Shown here: positions 1 through 7,661 of the stretch, one piece after another
How the letters are laid out: each line of letters starts with the position of its first letter
Numbering within the stretch: position 1 is the first letter of the stretch
The notes under the pieces: generated by a model
Told to the model about the DNA's origin: nothing
Databases searched by the model: none
Seen by the model: the letters and a program-made list of their open reading frames with translations, nothing else
Translations under genes and position numbers: made by a program
Source of the DNA: Phycisphaerales bacterium
GTDB taxonomy: Bacteria; Planctomycetota; Phycisphaerae; UBA1845; Fen-1342
Direction: 5' to 3'
Length of the DNA: 16,224 bases
Assembly (NCBI GenBank): GCA_016716475.1
Contig: JADJWG010000003.1
Span: 1-16,224 of the forward strand

Positions 1-2
1 TC

Positions 3-1262
3 AAGACACTGGCACAAGCGGATACGGTGGTGACGGAGAGCCGCAGCGCGGTGGAACCGCAGGAGGCAGAACTACCCCTTGTGACCTATCACCATGGTGT
101 GGCCCTGCCATGGCCGAACCCTGTCGAGCGTGTGGACTACGTGTCATGGATGAACGAGCTCGGGCAGGTCGCGGGGCCCGATGCCGCTCCCTTGTACAAT
201 GCGGCCATTGCCGCGTATCAGGACTACAATGGCGATCCAGAGCTTTACGAGCGCGCGGCGCGCGAGGATGAGGCGCTCTTTCTGCCGGAAATGCAGTCCT
301 TTCTGGATGCCAACACGGCGGCACTGGAAATGTTCCGGGCCGGCGCGCAGTTACCCGCGCGGAGTTGGCAGCGTCAGAGCGAGGACGGCATGCTTATCAG
401 CGTGCTTTTGCCGGAACTGGCACCCATGCGGCAACTCGCCCGGTTGTCAGTTTTCGAGAGTCGTCGACTCGCGGCAGAAGGCCGCCCGGGCGAGGCCGCT
501 GAGTTACTGATCGACACGGCGGCGGCAGGGGGCACCTGCGCGGCGGTGCGACGTTGATCCGAGGACCTCGTGGGATTGGCCATGCAGTCGCTGGCTCATG
601 GCAGCATCCTGGACCTGTACGAGCACACCGGCGACGCCTTCGATTACACGGCGGTTGCGGAGCGACTCGTATCGACGGCCGAGCGGGCGGGCCAGGGGCA
701 ACTAGCGCTGCTGGGAGAGCGCGCGTTCTTTCGCGACACGATCCAGCGGGTGTGGAAGTACGATGTCGGGCGCGATGCATTCATTCCCGATTACCAGGTG
801 ATTGATGCCATCGTACCGCTGGTTGACGATGACACGGCCTTGTCCACGCGTTCCGCACTCCTGGAGGAGATGGTGCCGGAGGAGTATGAGGCCATGGTGC
901 GCGAGGCGGAGAGCTTCTACGAAGCGCTCGAGTCCGGGCTGGACCAGTCGTTTCCGGTGGGGTCGGGGCTGATCGCCGAGGTGGAGGCGCGCACCCAGAC
1001 CAGCACCAACCCGATGCTGCGCGCGTTGATTCCGGCGATTGGCCGTGTGCATGCCATCCGCACACGGAGCGAGGCCACGACGCGCGCCACGGTCCTGATC
1101 TCGCAGGTGCAAGCGTACCGACAGCGTTACGGGGTCTATCCGGACTCGCTCGAAGCACTCGAGGTTGGGCGGTTCGCAGTGGATCCGTTCACGGAGCAGC
1201 CCTTTCGCTATCGGCTGACGGAGAACGGCTTCGAGCTGTATGCCCTGGGCGAGTGGCGTTGA
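3..1262 (+). pseudogene. Hypothetical protein, 5'-truncated by the window and frameshifted
   Basis: The reading frame is open from the window edge, so the N-terminus is missing. It runs to a stop near 557, and the protein then continues in another frame from about 561 (EDLVGLAMQSL) to the stop at 1260-1262. Between roughly 520 and 562 two small indels restore a continuous reading (LRGGATLIEDLVG): one in the G run near 528, one an extra C in 'atccgag'. The product is soluble-looking and helical. Near its C-terminus it has a YPDSLEAL segment followed by DPFTEQPFRYRL and GFELYALG. I associate this tail with large planctomycete hypotheticals and with the ends of pseudopilin-like proteins. No catalytic motif was recognised and the function is unknown. 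It converges on the hydrolase pair downstream. Treating both pieces as one gene is an inference from uninterrupted sequence character. Confidence 0.6.
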
Positions 1263-1387
1263 CCACGGCGGAGAGCATGACCCGAGCGGCAAGGGCAATC
1301 TGCGTTTCTGGCCACGACCTTCCCCGCAGCCCTAGAAAGCGGGTGCCAACACCTGCTCGAACGGTTTGAATGCGATGTCGCGCAGAG

Positions 1388-2085
1388 CTAGGGGCTCCGG
1401 CGGTGCTGCAGGAACCATGCGTAGAGATCTTCTCCCGCGTAGACATCGTCCCACACGTTGTGGGGCCTCCCGGGATGATCGTGAACCGGACCTGTTCTGC
1501 ACCGGCGGCTCAGCATCACCGTGGAAGACCCAGATCGGCAGGTTCTTCACGGCCGGTGCCCGGATCGGCAGCGAGCGGCCGCAGATCGGGGCAATCGCCG
1601 CAAAGCGGTCCGGGTACTCGGCCGCGGTGAGCCATGTCCCCGTACCCCCCATGCTGAGCCCAGTGAGGTAGATGCGGTCAGGGTCGCCATTCACCCAGTT
1701 CAGGACGTGGTCGAGGAGGGCGATTACCTCGTCGGGCCGCCACCACTGACCTGGCGGACATTGCGGCGCGATGATGATGAATGGAAACTCCCGGCCGGCG
1801 GCGAGCTGCTTGGGCAAGCCGGTCTGCTTGAGGAGTTCGAGATCGTGGCCGCGGCTCACCGGCGCCGTGCAGGAACACAATGACCGGGCGATAGGTGCAG
1901 CAGTCGGCGACATAGTCGCTCGGCAGGTACAGCAGGTAGTCGAGCGTGACCTTACGAGTGTATGTGCCCGTGAATTGATTGATGTTCAGACCGGGTTGGG
2001 TACGTGGCGCGCAGCCGATGAGCGTAGCGAGAACACAACTCGCCGCGAACCAGGTGCACATGAGGTTTGAGGGGCTGCGGGTCAT
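1388..2085 (-). pseudogene. Lipoprotein alpha/beta hydrolase (COG4099-like esterase/peptidase), copy 1, frameshifted
   Basis: The start is the ATG at 2085, which overlaps the stop of the upstream paralogue as ATGA. The N-terminus has a hydrophobic stretch ending in LIGC, a plausible lipobox, so the protein is probably a lipoprotein. Visible parts are YLLYLPSDY, the oxyanion-region VIVFLHGAGE, a substrate-pocket segment IIIAPQCPPGQWW, the nucleophile elbow GLSMGGTGTW, the acid region WVFHGDAE, and the histidine region HNVWDDVYAGEDLYAWFLQH, ending at the TAG at 1388-1390. An extra C near 1850 breaks the frame after HGAGE. A missing C near 1455 breaks it again before HNVW. Between the acid region and the histidine the protein also seems about 12 residues shorter than its neighbour, so a real deletion is possible. 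The family hydrolyses esters or peptides through a Ser-Asp-His triad; the substrate is unknown. Confidence 0.72.
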
Positions 2086-2883
2086 GGTGTGTGAGTCTCC
2101 GGGGCAGGGGGCTGGCCGCGGCGCTGGGCACGTAGCCACGTGTAGAGCGTGGGGTCGTCGTAGGCGGGCTCCCAACTGTTGTGACCGACGCCGGGGTAGA
2201 TCGTAAGGCGGGGCTGCCCGCCGGCGGCGCGGATGGCTTCGACGAGTTCCTGGGAGCGGCTCCGGCGGTACCACCATGTCTTCTGCTCCGTGGAAAGCCC
2301 AGACGGGGAGGTCCTTCAGGCGGGTGGCCTGGTGGCGGTTCCCGCCGCCGCAGACGGGGGCAATGGCCGCGAAGTAATCCGGCCGCTCCATGGCCATTCC
2401 CCAGGTGGCGAAGCCGCCCATACTCAGGCCGGTGAGATAAATGCGGTCGGGATCGATGCGGTGGCGCAGAACCAACTCGTCGATGAGCGCAAAAACGACT
2501 TCGTGGTCCCACCAGCGGTCGGCAGGGCACTGGGGTGGCGACGATGAAGGGGGAAATGCCGGCCGGCGGCGATGTGTTTCGGCGGGCCGTGGATAGCAGC
2601 TCGTCGCAGGTCGTTGCCGCGCTCGCCTGAGCCATGCAGGAAGACGAGCAGGGGCCAGCGGCGGCCTGCGTCGGCGGTGTAGTCGGGAGGGAAATACAGC
2701 AGGTACTGCATCGCGAGCGTTTTCTGGATGGTGCGGCTCGAAGTGCTGGGAACTGTGGCCGTCAACGGTCTGCATGGCGGGCTCCAAGCGCGGCTGGTGA
2801 CAGGCGACGGGCAGGAGCCGCCAGCAGGAGGCGGCGGCAGGGTGGAATACGCGCCCGGGATGCGTGCCGGGTTGTCGAGACAT
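2082..2883 (-). pseudogene. Alpha/beta hydrolase (COG4099-like esterase/peptidase), copy 2, frameshifted
   Basis: The start is the ATG at 2883, preceded by GGAG about 7 nt upstream. A hydrophobic segment ending in LLPVAC may be a weak lipoprotein signal. The frame then shifts near 2735 into TIQKTLAMQYLLYFPPDY and WPLLVFLHGSGERGNDL. It shifts again near 2535, where one C is missing, into QCPADRWWDHE, the nucleophile elbow GLSMGGFATW and the acid loop GAEDMVVPPE. One extra C near 2260 then moves the frame into RSQELVEAIRAAGGQPRLTI, followed by the catalytic histidine in YPGVGHNSWEP. All three members of the Ser-Asp-His triad are present once the frames are joined. The stop at 2084-2082 overlaps the start of copy 1, so the two paralogues form a coupled operon. 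They share order, motifs and spacing, which points to tandem duplication. The substrate is not known. Confidence 0.72.
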
Positions 2884-3046
2884 GCAGTGCTCCGCAGGTG
2901 AGCCAATCAGATGGATTGCGACTTCAGTCAGGCAGACATTGTAGCGGAGGGGTTGGGAGGCGGTCTGCGCGGGCCGGTTCGAGAGCGGCGAGCGCTGCGG
3001 AAGAGTTGCCCACCGCGATGGGCATCAGGACAGCCCGGAATCGACC

Positions 3047-3075
3047 TTGACTTATTATGAGCATATGTCCATAAT
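3047..3075 (+). promoter_or_regulatory. Sigma-70-type promoter with an embedded 22-bp palindrome
   Basis: TTGACT at 3047-3052 and CATAAT at 3070-3075 are separated by exactly 17 bp. Between and over them lies a perfect dyad at 3054-3075, of the form ATTATG-N2-CATATG-N2-CATAAT, covering the spacer and the -10 box. A bound protein would block RNA polymerase. The next gene downstream encodes a DUF134 HTH protein, so autoregulation is the simplest reading. The dyad is directly visible; the regulator is inferred. Confidence 0.7.
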
Positions 3076-3096
3076 TAGGGATGAGGAATGCAGGTC

Positions 3097-3610
3097 ATGT
3101 CGCGACCCCACAAATGTCGACTGATTGGACAACAGCCGAGCATCTGCCGGTTCAAGCCCGGCGGGTGTGCAGGCCGCCAACTGGACACGGTCGAGTTGGC
3201 GCTGGACAGCTGGAAGCGCTGCGACTTGCGGATTTCGAGGGGCTCTATCACGAAGCAGCGGCCGATCGGATGGGGATTTCGCGTCCGACCTTCGGGCGGT
3301 GCTGGAGCGATGCGCGGCACAAGGTTGCTGCGGCTGTGCGAGACGAAGATGCTAGTAATTCAAGGAGGTGCTGTGATGACGGCCTCCGAGCGCACGTTCG
3401 AGTGCGGCGTGTACTGGCCGGTTCGAGGTTCCGTTCGGGACCGGGTGGCCAGGCGAGTGTCCACATTGCAAGAGTAGCCAGATTCATCGCGTGGATGCGG
3501 GTCGTGAACCGCACCGCGGTGGCGACGGCCGGCGCTGCCGACGGCGGCGCGGTTGGGCGCAACGAAGTCGGGAGGTTACGGACGGGGTGGTGCAGGAGAC
3601 AAAGGGATGA
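3097..3610 (+). pseudogene. DUF134 family DNA-binding protein, frameshifted
   Basis: The start MSRPHKCR (ATG at 3097) matches the usual DUF134 opening of the MPRPRKCR type. The core is clear once frames are joined: ICRFKP, AGVQAAN, LEALRLADFEGLYHEAAADRMGISRPTFGR, then ARHKVAAAV, which is a sigma-region-4-like helix-turn-helix. LVIQGG follows, and a C-terminal zinc-ribbon-like pair (FECGVC and CPHC) ends near residue 140. The tail is basic and stops at 3608-3610. At least four single-base indels are needed (near 3160, 3180-3210, 3350 and 3411). The stop overlaps the ATG of the NifX-like gene (ATGA), a pairing common for this family. DUF134 proteins are predicted regulators; the ligand is unknown. 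The preserved motifs suggest sequencing error rather than decay. Confidence 0.8.
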
Positions 3611-4005
3611 GAATCGCGGTGGCCTCAGACGACGGATTGCGGGTGGCACAACATACGGGAAGGTGTGCTGGGTTCGTGGTCTACGAGTTGATGGGTAACA
3701 CAGCGATACGCATTGGGTATCGGCAAAACACATTCACGGCGCACGCGCGGGGGGAGTGTCATGGTGAGCATGAACATGGCGGATCCGGTGAGCATCATGC
3801 CCATGGACCGCTGCTGACTGCGCTGGGCGACTGCCGCGTACTCGTGACGCGGGGGCTTGGACCCCGGCTCGTGGTGGATTTGGCCGGTCGCGATATTGAT
3901 GCGTACGTCTGCGGAGTGGATGGGGTCGAAGAGGCGGCGCAGCTTTACGCAGCCGGCGCTTTGCCGAAGGCGTGTGGGAGTGGTTGCGGGCGGCACAGTG
4001 GATGA
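3607..4005 (+). CDS. NifX/NifB C-terminal-like (dinitrogenase Fe-Mo cofactor biosynthesis) domain protein
   Basis: This is an intact 132-residue protein starting MRIAVASDDG, the typical opening strand of the NifX/NafY/VnfX cofactor-binding domain. It covers the single domain only. A histidine-rich insert at residues 52-66 (HGEHEHGGSGEHHAH) and a C-terminal CGSGCGRH segment suggest metal binding. No nitrogenase genes are nearby. In many bacteria such stand-alone proteins sit next to DUF134 regulators and are thought to handle Fe-S or Mo clusters, though the true substrate is unproven. The start overlaps the DUF134 stop, so translation is probably coupled and expression driven by the promoter at 3047-3075. 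It is one of the few flank genes free of frameshifts. Confidence 0.85.
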   Translation: MRIAVASDDGLRVAQHTGRCAGFVVYELMGNTAIRIGYRQNTFTAHARGECHGEHEHGGSGEHHAHGPLLTALGDCRVLVTRGLGPRLVVDLAGRDIDAYVCGVDGVEEAAQLYAAGALPKACGSGCGRHSG

Positions 4006-4015
4006 GCGGGCGGTA

Positions 4016-4494
4016 ATGAGGAGTTCAGAACCAGTTTCGTACCAGGCCGGGGCGGACATCCTGGCAGCCGCGAGTGCGAGTTGTCACCCGGCGTGTGTCG
4101 CATGCAAAGACATCGAGGCGGGTGGATTGGGTTGCGCTTTGTCGCTGAGGATGCCGGTTTCGTGGTCGCAGAGTTCGCCTGCGACGCCGCCTACCAAGGT
4201 TACCCTGATCGGTTGCACGGTGGCATTGTGGCAACGCTACTCGACGCCGCGATGACTCATTGCCTCTTCGCGCGGGGTGTGCGGGGATTCACAGCACGCC
4301 TGCAAATCCAGTATCACCGGCCGGTGCTGCTTCATCAGTGCGCGGAAGTGCGTGCGTGGGTATGTGACGGTCGTGCCCCGATCTACTTTCTGGAGAGCGA
4401 GGTGCGGCAACAGCGTGAGCTGTGTGCGTCGGCGAAGGCGAGCTTCTACGGGGTGGTGGACGGTAGCACGGCGCAGGGGTGCACACCGATCTGA
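4016..4494 (+). pseudogene. PaaI-type hotdog-fold thioesterase, one frameshift
   Basis: The start is the ATG at 4016, 10 nt after the NifX-like stop. The protein reads MRSSEPVSYQAGADILAAAS, then CHPACVACKDIEAGGLG. One G is missing near 4130, after which it continues as LRFVAEDAGFVVAEF. The hotdog signature LHGGIVATLLDAAMTHCLF follows, with the HGG turn and the long central helix, then strands FTARLQIQYHRPV and AEVRAWV. The stop is at 4492-4494. The family hydrolyses acyl-CoA thioesters in the cytoplasm; the acyl chain cannot be told from sequence. The N-terminal CHPACVAC pattern (paired cysteines before a GLGLRF strand) is common in this thioesterase group. It probably belongs to the transcript of the two genes before it. 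Only one indel is needed. Confidence 0.8.
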
Positions 4495-4855
4495 CCCGAG
4501 GAGCGCCGCCGGTCGGTGTTGGGGAACGGATCTGGTTATCGGTACCAGCGTTGTTGAAGTACACGGCCAGGGTCGATCACCACTGCATGATGATTCCTGC
4601 GGGGGCACCAGGTCGTTTGAGTGAGATTGCGTTTTGGGGGACTGGTGGCACCACACCCCCAAGAAATCGAACCAGGTGAATGTAAGTACCGGACTTGCTC
4701 TCCACGGTGCAGGAACACGCTACGAAGGGTGTAGACGGAGCATGAACGCACTGCGTCCGTACCCGCTTTCGATGTGCGGATTGTCCGGAATTCGTGCAGG
4801 CGGCGTAAGTTCGCGACCGGAGCAGCTCGATAAACGATGTGGGAGGTATGGTGCG
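4495..4855. other. Gene-free stretch with one strong hairpin
   Basis: No convincing reading frame crosses these 361 bases. A dyad at 4634-4662 pairs TTGGGGG with CCCCCAA around an inner GTGG-CA-CCAC stem. It lacks a clean T run, so it is a weak candidate terminator for the thioesterase gene, or a structured RNA. A GGGAGG ribosome binding site for the next gene lies at 4840-4846. Nothing else was recognised. Confidence 0.45.
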
Positions 4856-5245
4856 ATGCGCGATCCCACGCGAGCCTTGCTGCCACTGGCCCATGCGATC
4901 TTTCTGGCCCACATGTCTGCGCTGGTTTTCGGCGTGTCATTGCTGGCGTGGGGCTTTGCGCCCGTTATTTTGCACCGCCTTACAAGTAATCAGCCCCCGC
5001 GAATTGAGCTCTTTGCCGTAAGCAGTTTCACAGTGCTGTCGGGACTGGTGTATATCGGCTTGGCGATGCTGATCTGGCGGCGGGTTGCCTGGGGGCTGCG
5101 CGGCTCGCTGTGGTTATCGTTAACTCTGCTGGTGGCGATTTTAACTGTGGCCATGCTCGACGTGGGGTCGGTGTCGCTCTTCCCACTGCTCCTCTCGATC
5201 AGTTCCGGCCTTACAGCCGTGCTTGCTTGTCCGCCTTACAGATGA
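4856..5245 (+). CDS. Small four-helix integral membrane protein, unknown function
   Basis: The ATG at 4856 follows GGGAGG at suitable spacing, and I prefer it to the longer frame upstream, which has no coding character. The product is 129 residues with four hydrophobic helices at about 9-37, 52-73, 81-100 and 105-124. A positively charged loop (IWRRVAWGLRG) comes before helix 3. There is no signal peptide or catalytic motif, so this is a plain inner-membrane protein. The overall size and four-helix layout resemble small uncharacterised membrane families; I cannot name one. The gene is intact. The 259 bases after it hold no gene, only a short GCACCGG/CCGGTGC dyad near 5318-5338. Confidence 0.7.
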   Translation: MRDPTRALLPLAHAIFLAHMSALVFGVSLLAWGFAPVILHRLTSNQPPRIELFAVSSFTVLSGLVYIGLAMLIWRRVAWGLRGSLWLSLTLLVAILTVAMLDVGSVSLFPLLLSISSGLTAVLACPPYR

Positions 5246-5504
5246 ACCTGTCATGGAAGATGGCTCGACCGCGGCCGTTCCCAGGAGTGCCGGAGCGGGC
5301 CTAGCAGAGGACTTTCGCACCGGGGCTGTGCCGGTGCAACATTCCTTTTACGCAACGTTATCGGTAACCGGGCGATTCCGCCGCCCAGCCGCAGCAACAC
5401 CCACTCTCGACCGATACTGGTAGTACCGCGGTCGCGTACCGCTGAGTGTAGAAGCACCAACGCGAGCATGCCGGCGGGGGTGCCCATGGTGATCTGGAGG
5501 CGAT

Positions 5505-5979
5505 ATGCAGCAGGCGCTCCCCAAATTCGAGTTCCAGGATGTGGCCGACGGCTATTTCCTGATCGTGTGCCGGGGTGAATTGTGCTGGGAGGACCGCGCC
5601 ACGCTGGTGCCGGAGGTCGAACGACAGCTCCAGGAACGACCGACGCCGGCGGGCATCATCTTGGATCTCGGTGCGGTGAACTTTGTCAGCTCGGCGGGTG
5701 TGGGAGCCCTGTTCCTGCTGATCCAGACGGCTCGGGCACGGGGATTGGCTGTTGCGTTCGCACAGGTTCCGACGCGAATCGTACGTATTTTCGAAGCCGT
5801 CGGACTCGACCGGTTGGCGCTGCTCCGGGCCAACCGTGCTTGGTGCGTGTGCGGAGCTGGCAGGTACGCCGCCGGAAACCGGAAAGGATGCCGCTGCGCC
5901 CACACTCCGGGGGCGTGGGCCGAACTGGGAGTCCACGAATCCATCGCCGCGGCCACGCTTGGCGGCACGGCTGCCGTAA
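5505..5979 (+). pseudogene. STAS domain protein (anti-sigma factor antagonist type), probable frameshift in the tail
   Basis: The ATG at 5505 follows GGAGGCGAT. Residues 6-105 form a STAS domain: the opening strands (GYFLIVCRGELCWED), the central strand IILDLGAVNF, the conserved loop VSSAGVGALFLL with the candidate phosphorylatable serine at 62 or 63, and IVRIFEAVGLDRLALL. STAS proteins of this type bind anti-sigma factors or kinases and switch by serine phosphorylation. After LALLRANRA the listed frame turns cysteine-rich and unlikely. A one-base shift near 5830 gives a polar tail (LAGTPPETGKDAAAPTLRG) ending at about 5979, which I think is the true end. Without the shift the frame closes at 6038. 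It lies just upstream of the GspE-like ATPase; no anti-sigma partner is visible. Confidence 0.72.
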
Positions 5980-6045
5980 CCAACTTCGGCCTGTTCATGT
6001 TTGCCTGGTGCTACCAATGTGGTCGCCCATGGGAGTAGGTGTGCG

Positions 6046-7351
6046 ATGACGACGATGACCGCAACTGCCACCCCGCAGTCATCCTTGGTGCCGGCGCTCG
6101 CCCCAACGGCGAATGGGCGTCCGGCCTCGCCGGGACGCTTGATCGATATCCCCTTGCTGATGATGCGTGGCTTGGACGGTCCGGACATTTGGGACCGGCT
6201 GGGGACGGCGGCCGTGCGGGAGCAGGCGAGCGACATCCACCTGACAAATCAGGCCGACGGGCTGCACATCGCGGTGCGCATCGATGGGCGGTTGTGGCGG
6301 CAGGGGTGCTGCCGACGGAACTCGGTCAGCGGTTGACGAATCACGTGAAGATCATGGCGCTGCTGGATGTCGCCGATCGCCGGCGCCCGCAGGATGGCCA
6401 CGCCACGCTCGGAATCGACGGACGGCCGATCGACCTGCGTGTTTCAGTACTGCCGACGAACCACGGCGAGGCGGTGGCGATCCGGCTGCTGGATCGGGAC
6501 GCGGGGCGGCTACAGTTGGAACAGCTCGGTTTGGTGGTGAGCAACTGCGGGCGGTGCACGACCTGATCCAGTCGCCGAGTGGTTTGATCCTGGTGACGGG
6601 TGCCACCGGGGCGGGAAAGACGACGACGCTGTATGCGATGCTGAATGCGCTTATCCGGGGAGCATCGCAAGATCGTGACCGTGGAGAACCCGGTTGAGTA
6701 CGACCTGCCACACGTGGATCAGGCGCAGGTGAACCGCAAGATCGGGCTGGACTTCCCGACGCTGGTGCGGAGCGTACTGCGCCCAGGACCCTAACGTGAT
6801 CATGATCGGTGAGGTGCGCGACGCAGAGACGGCGGACGCAGTAGTGCGGGCCGCCAACAGCGGGCGACTGGTCTTTGCGACCACACACGCGATTCACTGT
6901 GCGGCCGCGCGGAGAGTCTGATTGCACTGGGGGCACATCCGCACTTCGTGGCACGGTCGTTCCGTGGCGCCGTGGCGCAGACGTTGCTGCGGAAGCTTTG
7001 TCCAAGTTGTACCGTGACGCTGGAAGAGACGGCCGACGTTACGCTGCTCGACGATGTGCTGCGGCACCTGGAGCCCGGAGAGCGGCCGATGCTGTCGTTT
7101 GGGCGCGGGTGTGCAGACTGCCGCTTCTCAGGGTATCGGGGACGCACGGGTATCTTCGAGGTGCTGGTGGCCGATGACGATGTCCGGCGGATGATCAGCC
7201 AGGGGGCCACGGCGCGGACGATCTATGACTGGGCGGCGGCCAACGAATTACTGACGATCGCTCAGGCGGGAAGTTGGCGGGGTTGCGGGGCCTGACCACG
7301 ATCGAGGAGTTGATGCAGAGTGTCTCGGAGATGTGGACCGGCGAGAGATAG
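6046..7351 (+). pseudogene. GspE/PilB-type secretion or pilus ATPase, multiply frameshifted
   Basis: The start ATG at 6046 (MTTMTATATP) has GGGAG about 11 nt upstream. Joined across frames, the order is: ASDIHL near residue 65 with VRIDGRLWRQG; LPTELGQRLTNHVKIMA; Asp/His boxes through EAVAIRLLDRD; Walker A GATGAGKTTTLYAML; VENPVEYDLPHVDQAQVN; Walker B DPNVIMIGEVRDAETAD; ATTHA; a zinc site made of CPSC and CADC; GYRGRTGIFEVL; and a C-terminal TTIEELMQ. Every catalytic element of a type II/IV secretion ATPase is present. At least six single-base indels are needed, near 6303, 6540, 6655, 6783, 6905 and 7270. The N-terminal MshEN-type domain of full-length GspE/PilB is absent, so the protein is short (about 430 residues). 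It would power pseudopilus assembly or twitching; no other secretion gene is in the window. Confidence 0.82.
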
Positions 7352-7517
7352 CTGTCGATTACGATGGTCGCATTGCACAGGTCGGACCGTCTTTTCGATA
7401 CCCCTTCAGTGGTGTCACATTCGGCTTGGCAGGTTCGGTTGGCGGACGAATTGAAATTTGCGCGGCCGGGGGCGTGCATACCGGGGGGCTTGGCGTTGGG
7501 TCTCCGGGGGTTCCAGC

Positions 7518-7545
7518 TTGACGTAGCGGCAGGGGAGCGTAGACT
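7518..7545 (+). promoter_or_regulatory. Promoter of tRNA-Arg
   Basis: TTGACG at 7518-7523 and TAGACT at 7540-7545 are 16 bp apart, about 43 bp before the mature tRNA start. The intervening sequence is GC-rich, like a stable-RNA leader. Confidence 0.55.
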
Positions 7546-7588
7546 GATTCTCCGCGCGGTGCGGCGGAGGCCGCCCCGAGCGAGCGAA

Positions 7589-7661
7589 GTTCCTGTAGCT
7601 CAACTGGATAGAGCGTCGGCCTCCGGAGCCGAAGGTTGTGGGTTCGAATCCCGCCGGGAAC
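7589..7661 (+). tRNA. tRNA-Arg (anticodon CCG), integration target
   Basis: The cloverleaf folds completely. The acceptor stem GTTCCTG/CGGGAAC has one G-T pair, the D stem is GCTC/GAGC, the anticodon stem TCGGC/GCCGA holds the loop CTCCGGA (anticodon CCG), and the T stem GTGGG/CCCGC holds the loop TTCGAAT. The 3' CCA is not encoded. The 3' two thirds, from 7614 on, are part of the attachment repeat, so the gene as seen is a hybrid: a chromosomal 5' part and a 3' part supplied by the element. The tRNA stays intact. Confidence 0.95.

Noticed and set aside
4634..4662. Rho-independent terminator after the thioesterase gene
   Set aside because: The stem is strong, but there is no T run on either strand and it starts 140 bp after the stop. 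It is kept only as a hairpin.
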